A stretch of DNA of 64,000 nt from Bog-756 sp963701325 (lineage in GTDB: Bacteria; Actinomycetota; Acidimicrobiia; Acidimicrobiales; RAAP-2), in NCBI GenBank assembly GCA_963701325.1, contig OY969604.1:1426001-1490000 (forward strand). Reading direction: 5' to 3'. Below, piece after piece: positions 58,910 to 64,000 of this stretch; positions within the stretch are counted from its first letter, which is position 1, and every line of letters begins with the position of its first letter. The notes below the pieces were generated by a model. That model was not told the DNA's origin. It made no database searches and saw nothing but the letters and a program-made list of their open reading frames with translations. Both the position numbers and the translations under genes were made by a program.

Positions 58910-60823
58910 TCAGGTGGCCGGGCCCTTGGCGATCTCGGCGAGGAACTCGTCGTTGCTCTTGGTCGTGCGGATCTTGTCCATGAGCAGTTCGAGGCCGGCG
59001 GCGGCACTGCCCTCGTTGGCCAGGGCGTTGAGCACCCGGCGCAGCTTCCAGACCTGCTGGAGCTGGGAGCGGTCGAAGAGCAGCTCCTCGTGGCGGGTGG
59101 AACTCGCGTTGACGTCGATCGAGGGGTAGAGCCGCCGCTCGGCGAGGCGCCGGTCGAGCCGGAGCTCCATGTTGCCGGTCCCCTTGAACTCCTCGAAGAT
59201 GACCTCGTCCATCTTCGAACCGGTCTCCACCAGAGCGGTGGCCAGGATGGTGAGCGATCCGCCCTCCTCGATGTTCCGTGCCGCCCCGAAGAACCGCTTG
59301 GGGGGGTAGAGGGCACCCGAGTCGACGCCACCGGACATGATCCGACCGGTGGCCGGCTGGGCGAGGTTGTAGGCACGCGCCAGGCGGGTGATCCCGTCGA
59401 GGATGATGACCACGTCCCGGCCACCCTCGACCAACCGTTTGGCCCGCTCGATGGCCAGTTCGGCCACCGCGGTGTGCTCCTCGGACGGACGGTCGAACGT
59501 CGAGGCGACCACCTCGCCCTTCACCGAGCGTCGCATGTCGGTGACTTCCTCCGGGCGCTCGTCGACCAGCAGCACCATGAGGTGGACATCGGGGTTGTTG
59601 GCCTCGATGGAGTGGGCGATGTGCTTCATGACCGTCGTCTTGCCCGCCTTGGGAGGCGAGACGATGAGCCCGCGCTGACCCTTGCCGATCGGCGAGAGCA
59701 GGTCGACGATGCGGGCGGTCATGTTCTCCTTGTCGCTCGTCATCTCGAGGTGCAGCCGCTCGTCGGGGAAGAGCGGGGTCAGGTCCTCGAAGCGGGGACG
59801 GTTTCGGGCCGCCTCCGGATCGAGCTCGGAAACCGTGTCGATCTGGAGGAGCGCCGGGAACTTCTCGGTCGAGCCGGCGGGCCTGCAGTACCCCTCGATG
59901 CTGTCACCCTTGCGCAGCGCGAAGCGCCGGGCCTGACTGATCGAGACGTAGACGTCCTTCGTGGAGGGAAGGTAGCCCTCGCACCGGAGGAATCCGTAGC
60001 CCTCGTCGCGGAGATCGAGGAGCCCGCGCACCGGAATGAGCTCGCCCTGGTACTGCTGGTCCTGGTTGGCACCGCCCTGCAGATCGCCCTCGGGACCCCC
60101 GCCCTGACGATCGCGCCCCCGACGGCGCCGGTTGGAGCGCCGGTTGCCCACGTCGTCGCCGCCCTGGTTGCCGGGTCGGTTCCCCTGGGAATTCTGGTTC
60201 CCGGGCCGGTTCCCCTGGTTGCCCGGACGGTTCCCCTGATTGTTCCGGTTGTTGCGGGTCCCTTGGGAGTGCTGGCCGCTCTGATTGCCCGGAGAGTTGC
60301 CTCCGTGGCCCGCCTGTGGGTTCGCCGGACTCGGAGCGCTCGGAGCGCCCTGGTTGCGGCCGCCGTCGGCGGGGGTCGCAGGCTCGTGAGATTTGACCGG
60401 CTCGGTCGTGGTGGCCCCCGACGGCAGATCGTCGAAGTCGTAGTCGAGCTCGGCGGCTACGTCGGTGGTGCTGGCATCGTCCGCCGGACCGAAGGAGTTG
60501 CCTGCCGCGGTAGATCTGGCCGGCCCGGTCCGCGACGGAACTGGCTCGGGATCGGCATGGGCGCCGTTTGATCCGCCACCATTGCCCGCAGTGGCCCGGC
60601 CCCGGGGCGTGCGCCGTGCGCCGGCCTCGGCCGGTCCCGGGGCGTGCCCGTTGGCCGTCTCTCCCTCCACGGCCACTCCGGTGGCCTTCAGGATGCCATC
60701 GATGATGTCGGCCTTCTTGGTCCTGGTGTTGGTCTTCACAGAAAGTGCCTGCGCGATGGCGTGGAGCTCATCGCGCTCCTTGCTCTCCAACACCGAGCGC
60801 TCGAGCTGCTGTTCGGCAGTCAT
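58910..60823 (-). CDS. rho: transcription termination factor Rho
   Basis: A 637-aa hexameric RNA helicase. A SAP-like N-terminal helix pair (ERDELHAIAQALSVKTNTRT) is followed by a long Asn/Gly/Arg-rich insert to about residue 260. The cold-shock RNA-binding domain has DLRDEGYGFLRCEGYLPSTK. The ATPase shows Walker A IVSPPKAGKTTVMKHIAHS, Walker B DVVIILDGITRLARAYN and the Q/R-loop PPKRFFGAARNIEEGGSLT. The insert (~60-260) is typical of actinobacterial Rho and probably binds RNA non-specifically. Confidence 0.96.
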   Translation of the reverse strand: MTAEQQLERSVLESKERDELHAIAQALSVKTNTRTKKADIIDGILKATGVAVEGETANGHAPGPAEAGARRTPRGRATAGNGGGSNGAHADPEPVPSRTGPARSTAAGNSFGPADDASTTDVAAELDYDFDDLPSGATTTEPVKSHEPATPADGGRNQGAPSAPSPANPQAGHGGNSPGNQSGQHSQGTRNNRNNQGNRPGNQGNRPGNQNSQGNRPGNQGGDDVGNRRSNRRRRGRDRQGGGPEGDLQGGANQDQQYQGELIPVRGLLDLRDEGYGFLRCEGYLPSTKDVYVSISQARRFALRKGDSIEGYCRPAGSTEKFPALLQIDTVSELDPEAARNRPRFEDLTPLFPDERLHLEMTSDKENMTARIVDLLSPIGKGQRGLIVSPPKAGKTTVMKHIAHSIEANNPDVHLMVLLVDERPEEVTDMRRSVKGEVVASTFDRPSEEHTAVAELAIERAKRLVEGGRDVVIILDGITRLARAYNLAQPATGRIMSGGVDSGALYPPKRFFGAARNIEEGGSLTILATALVETGSKMDEVIFEEFKGTGNMELRLDRRLAERRLYPSIDVNASSTRHEELLFDRSQLQQVWKLRRVLNALANEGSAAAGLELLMDKIRTTKSNDEFLAEIAKGPAT

Positions 60824-60985
60824 CGGCCTCCTCGTTTCAACGTGTCCTCATCGGCAGGTGGGGTGGATCCCACTGCCAGGGATTCAGGGGTGGGGAGGTG
60901 CGGAGATCGAGATGGACTCTCGCCAGCCACTCCCCCCGACGCCGGGCACGGGCTGGTCGAGAGAATCGATCCAGAAGGTCCCGCC

Positions 60986-61010
60986 CACAGGCCCGAACGG
61001 GCGAACTGTG
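60986..61010 (-). terminator. hairpin between thrC and rho
   Basis: CACAG ... CTGTG encloses GCCCG-aa-CGGGC with a 3-nt bulge. It may end thrC transcripts or form part of the rho leader. The rest of the 269-bp gap holds no gene that I can support. Confidence 0.45.
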
Positions 61011-61092
61011 GAAGCGAAGGTGCACCCAGCATACAGGCGCCGACCGGTACCGGCAACAACCCCCCTCCGGCAGGCCCGACGACGCCGGGGAA

Positions 61093-62166
61093 TCAGAGCG
61101 AGAGCTCGTCGAGGACGGCAGCCAGGTCGGCGTCCACCACGGTCGGCACGGAGATCTGGCTGATCGCGATATCGGGGTCCTTGAGCCCGTGGCCGGTCAG
61201 CACGCACACCACGGTGGCGGTCGGACCGAGGCCGTCGGGGATCCCGTACTTGAGCAGGCCGGCGACCGACGCGGCCGAGGCCGGCTCGCAGAAGACCGAC
61301 TCCTCGGTTGCCAGGTAGCGGTAGGCCTCGAGGATCTCCTGGTCGGTGACCGCGGCGATGCCGCCGCCCGACTCGGAGGCAGCCGACGTCGCCCCGTACC
61401 AGCTGGCCGGGTTGCCGATCCGGATGGCCGTCGCCACCGTGTCCGGGTGCTCGATGGGGTGACCGGCCACGATCGGCGCGGCTCCGGCGGCCTGGAAGCC
61501 GAGCATGCGGGGCAGCAACGTGGACCGGCCCGCCTCCTTGAACTCTAGGTAGCCCTTCCAGTAGGCGGTGATGTTTCCTGCGTTCCCGACCGGGATGCAG
61601 TGCACGTCGGGGGCGTTCCCGAGCTGGTCCACGATCTCGTAGGCACCACTCTTCTGCCCCTCGATGCGGAACGGGTTGACCGAGTTGACCACGGTCACCG
61701 GGGCCCGTTCCCCGAGCTCGCGCACGATCGCAAGCGCCTGGTCGAAGTTGCCCCGGACCTGGAGCACCCGGGCCCCGTGGATGAGGGCCTGGGCCAACTT
61801 GCCGAGGGCGATGTGTCCCTCGGGGATCAGTACTGCGCAGGTCAGCCCGGCACGGGCGGCGAAGGCGGCAGCCGACGCCGAGGTGTTCCCGGTCGAGGCG
61901 CAGACCACCGCCTTGGCCCCCTGTTCTGCGGCCTTGGAGATGGCGACGGTCATCCCGCGGTCCTTGAACGAGCCGGTCGGATTGGCGCCCTCGACTTTGA
62001 GCAGCACGCGGGCGCCGACCCGGGCCGAGAGTCGGGGCGCTTCGAGCAGGGGCGTTCCACCTTCGAGCAAGGTGATCACCGGGGTCGACGAGCTGACCGG
62101 CAGGAACTCCCGGTACTCCTCGATGACCCCGCGCCACGGGTGTCTGGTCCGCTCTCCGGGGGTCAC
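61093..62166 (-). CDS. thrC: threonine synthase
   Basis: A 357-aa PLP enzyme that converts O-phosphohomoserine to threonine. The PLP-Lys is in NPTGSFKDRGMTVAISKAAE; VVCASTGNTSASAAAFAARA binds the phosphate, and VHCIPVGNAGNITAYWKGY is the glycine loop. The GTG at 62166 overlaps the hom stop (GTGA). A thrB gene, which often follows, is not in the gap before rho. Confidence 0.95.
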   Translation of the reverse strand: MTPGERTRHPWRGVIEEYREFLPVSSSTPVITLLEGGTPLLEAPRLSARVGARVLLKVEGANPTGSFKDRGMTVAISKAAEQGAKAVVCASTGNTSASAAAFAARAGLTCAVLIPEGHIALGKLAQALIHGARVLQVRGNFDQALAIVRELGERAPVTVVNSVNPFRIEGQKSGAYEIVDQLGNAPDVHCIPVGNAGNITAYWKGYLEFKEAGRSTLLPRMLGFQAAGAAPIVAGHPIEHPDTVATAIRIGNPASWYGATSAASESGGGIAAVTDQEILEAYRYLATEESVFCEPASAASVAGLLKYGIPDGLGPTATVVCVLTGHGLKDPDIAISQISVPTVVDADLAAVLDELSL

Positions 62167-63440
62167 CGGCCGCCCACGATCCGCATCGCCCCACCGATCC
62201 GTTCGACGGCGTCCAACCCACCCAGATCGGCGAGCGTGGCGCGCACGTCCCCCTCGCGTGCCACGTGGGTGACGAAGAGCAGCCGGGCCTCGCCGGCGGC
62301 ACCCTCCTGCTCCATCGAACGGATGGAGACACCCCGGTCGCCGAAAACGCGGGTCACCGCGGCGAGCACGCCGGGGCGGTCGACCACGTCGATGCTGAGG
62401 TAGTAGGCGGTCTCGAGATCGTCCTCCGGGACGAGACGTGCGGGCTGCCGGTCCGGGGCGGGCGCGGTCGTGTTGCTGAGCAGGTTCCTCGTCGCGTCGA
62501 TGAGGTCGCCCACCACCGCGCTCGCCGTCGGCAGGCCCCCGGCGCCCTGTCCGTAGAGCATCAACTCACCCGCGGCCTCTCCTTCGATGAAGACCGCGTT
62601 GTAGGCGTCACGCACCCCGGCGAGCGGATGGGAGCGCGGCACCATGGCCGGATGGACCCGCACCGAGAGGCCGTCCTCGCCCGAACGTTCTACGATTGCC
62701 AGCAACTTCACCACGTAGCCGAAACGCTCTGCGAACGCGACGTCGGCGCTGCGGACCCCCGAGATGCCCTCCCGGAGCACGTCATCGGCAGCCACGTCGT
62801 ACCCGAAGGCCACGCCCGCCAGGATGGCCGCCTTTGCGGCGGCGTCGTACCCCTCCACATCCGCCGTCGGATCGCGTTCGGCGAACCCGAGCGCCTGGGC
62901 TTCGGCCAGCGCGTCGGCGTAGTTCGCCCCCTGCTCGCCCATCTTGGTGAGGACGAAGTTGGTTGTCCCGTTCACGATCCCCATCACCCGGTGGATGCGT
63001 TCGCCGGTCAGTGACTCGCGCAGCGCCCGGACCAGGGGGATCGCACCGGCGACCGCTGCTTCGTACAGCAGGTCTACGCCGCGGTCCCGAGCCAGTGTCC
63101 GAAGCGCCACTCCCTCGGGTGAGGCCAGCAGCGCCTTGTTGGCGGTCACCACCGGGCGGCCCGAGTCGAGTGCGGCTCGGACGAGGTCACCGGCCGGCTG
63201 GGTTCCCCCGATGAGTTCGACCACCATGTCGACCGACGGATCGGCCACCAGTGCTGCGCCATCGGTGGTCAGGAGGTGGCGGGGGACATGGGCCGGCCGT
63301 GGGGCATCCGCGTCGCGCACCGCGATACCGGCGAGCTCGTAGCGAGCACCGGACTGAACGGCGAGCGCCTCGGCCCTGTCCGAGAGGATCCCGACCAGCG
63401 CGGCACCGACGTTGCCGCAGCCGAGCAGCGCGATGCGCAC
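62163..63440 (-). CDS. hom: homoserine dehydrogenase
   Basis: A 425-aa NAD(P)-dependent enzyme that reduces aspartate semialdehyde to homoserine. Rossmann motif RIALLGCGNVGAALVGIL, catalytic block LLYEAAVAGAIPLVRALRES, GIVNGTTNFVLTKMGEQGAN and DPTADVEGYDAAAKAAILAG. A C-terminal ACT domain (~residues 345-425: SIDVVDRPGVLAAVTRVFG) gives allosteric threonine control. It is coupled to thrC. Confidence 0.95.
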   Translation of the reverse strand: MRIALLGCGNVGAALVGILSDRAEALAVQSGARYELAGIAVRDADAPRPAHVPRHLLTTDGAALVADPSVDMVVELIGGTQPAGDLVRAALDSGRPVVTANKALLASPEGVALRTLARDRGVDLLYEAAVAGAIPLVRALRESLTGERIHRVMGIVNGTTNFVLTKMGEQGANYADALAEAQALGFAERDPTADVEGYDAAAKAAILAGVAFGYDVAADDVLREGISGVRSADVAFAERFGYVVKLLAIVERSGEDGLSVRVHPAMVPRSHPLAGVRDAYNAVFIEGEAAGELMLYGQGAGGLPTASAVVGDLIDATRNLLSNTTAPAPDRQPARLVPEDDLETAYYLSIDVVDRPGVLAAVTRVFGDRGVSIRSMEQEGAAGEARLLFVTHVAREGDVRATLADLGGLDAVERIGGAMRIVGGR

Positions 63441-63517
63441 GACGCGATCGGGGGGGACGGGGTCACGCGGTCACGCTATCGCCTCCCGCCCGGCGCGACG
63501 GGCGGCGCGCAGGTACG

Positions 63518-64000
63518 TCAATGATCGAGACGGACCAGGTCGTCGAGGGTCTCGCGGCGGACCACCACCCGCACAGCTCCGTCGGCCACGAAGACGACGG
63601 CCGGCCGCGGGACCTTGTTGTAATTGGACGCCATCGAGTGTCCGTACGCACCGGTGACCGGCGTGCACAGGACGTCCCCCACGGCCAGATCGGACGGGAC
63701 GAACCCCTCGGCCACCACCACGTCGCCGGTCTCACAGTGCTTGCCGACCACCCGCACCGGCATCGGGCGCGGAGCGCTGGTCTCGCGGGGCAGGAACGCC
63801 TCGTACCCACTCCCGTAGAGCACGGGCCGGGGATTGTCGCTCATGCCCCCGTCGACTGCGACGTAGGTACGGTGCCCCGGGACGTCCTTGACCGTCCCCA
63901 CCCGGTAGAGGGTGACCCCTGCGGCGGCCACGATCGACCGGCCCGGTTCGGCGGTCACCCGGACCGTCTCGGGGATGCCCGCCCCCCGGCACGCCCTGCG
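63518..64000 (-). CDS. lysA: diaminopimelate decarboxylase (partial, C-terminal part)
   Basis: The last ~160 residues of a PLP fold-type III decarboxylase that makes lysine from meso-diaminopimelate; the 5' part lies beyond the window. Features: VTAEPGRSIVAAAGVTLYRV (PLP phosphate and substrate loop), YVAVDGGMSDNPRPVLYGSG, VGKHCETGDVVVAEGFVP (active-site Cys/Glu) and GAYGHSMASNYNKVPRPAVV with the conserved YGHSMASNYN segment. Its position before hom-thrC fits the actinobacterial lysA-hom-thrC order. Confidence 0.93.
   Translation of the reverse strand, partial: RRACRGAGIPETVRVTAEPGRSIVAAAGVTLYRVGTVKDVPGHRTYVAVDGGMSDNPRPVLYGSGYEAFLPRETSAPRPMPVRVVGKHCETGDVVVAEGFVPSDLAVGDVLCTPVTGAYGHSMASNYNKVPRPAVVFVADGAVRVVVRRETLDDLVRLDH

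Noticed and set aside
1..64000. tRNA, rRNA, insertion sequences, integrases or prophage genes
   Set aside because: I looked for tRNA T-loop words, transposase motifs and phage proteins by eye and saw none; a covariance-model scan would be needed to exclude a tRNA.

Overview
The window is high-GC DNA from an actinobacterium, most likely of the class Acidimicrobiia. The reasons are the actinobacterial suf gene order (sufB, sufD, Rieske ferredoxin), the lysA-hom-thrC-rho-rpmE-prfA-prmC-tsaC order, frequent GTG starts with GTGA stop/start overlaps, a small protein beginning with a GWWIASDGKWYPPE motif, and three secreted proteins carrying GYWLVASDGGIFAFGDA repeats. The taxon is an inference from gene content, not from a marker search.

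Layout. 1-4288: an Fe-S assembly (suf) locus split by an opposite-strand crotonase gene. 4409-12477: oligopeptidase B, a RodZ-C-terminal-like membrane protein, SDR, RmlC-like cupin, flavin reductase, metallo-beta-lactamase-fold hydrolase, alpha/beta hydrolase and MutY. 12474-16847: three enzymes that look like steps of the ethylmalonyl-CoA pathway (MaoC mesaconyl-CoA hydratase, methylsuccinyl-CoA dehydrogenase, beta-methylmalyl-CoA lyase) with a methyltransferase and a conserved hypothetical between them. 16914-22290: DUF885 protein, dienelactone hydrolase, NlpC/P60 hydrolase, SDR and an Lgt-like protein. 22273-26395: a five-gene, tightly coupled locus resembling mauF/E/D/A, in which a Tat-exported protein with 29 cysteines is fused to a six-unit repeat domain. 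This is the best candidate for an undescribed system. 26637-36079: lipid or steroid catabolism genes (SDR, acyl-CoA synthetase, thioesterase, crotonase, thiolase). Three promoters there carry a KstR-like palindrome. A PQQ-propeller-like secreted protein, a lipoprotein hydrolase and a sterol-desaturase-family protein lie within or next to this block. 37226-47614: an island of four secreted, repeat-rich surface proteins on the minus strand, followed by a PAS/PucR-type regulator. 49682-51841: thioesterase and small proteins. 51873-55765: leuB-ilvE-cimA, preceded by a leader peptide and an attenuator. 55817-64000: tsaC, prmC, prfA, rpmE, rho, thrC, hom and lysA (partial).

How the genes work together. 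leuB, ilvE and cimA make isoleucine by the citramalate route, and a 14-residue leader with adjacent Ile codons probably senses charged tRNA-Ile. The KstR-like sites tie the acyl-CoA synthetase, SDR, crotonase/thioesterase pair and thiolase into one regulon. The Mau-like genes are best read as a cysteine-rich exported protein together with the membrane thiol/disulfide machinery that folds it.

Sequence quality. Frame breaks in the mcd-like gene (two), the DUF885 gene and prmC each equal one base. Because prmC is a housekeeping gene, sequencing or assembly indels are more likely than real pseudogenes. No tRNA, rRNA, CRISPR array, insertion sequence or prophage was recognised.
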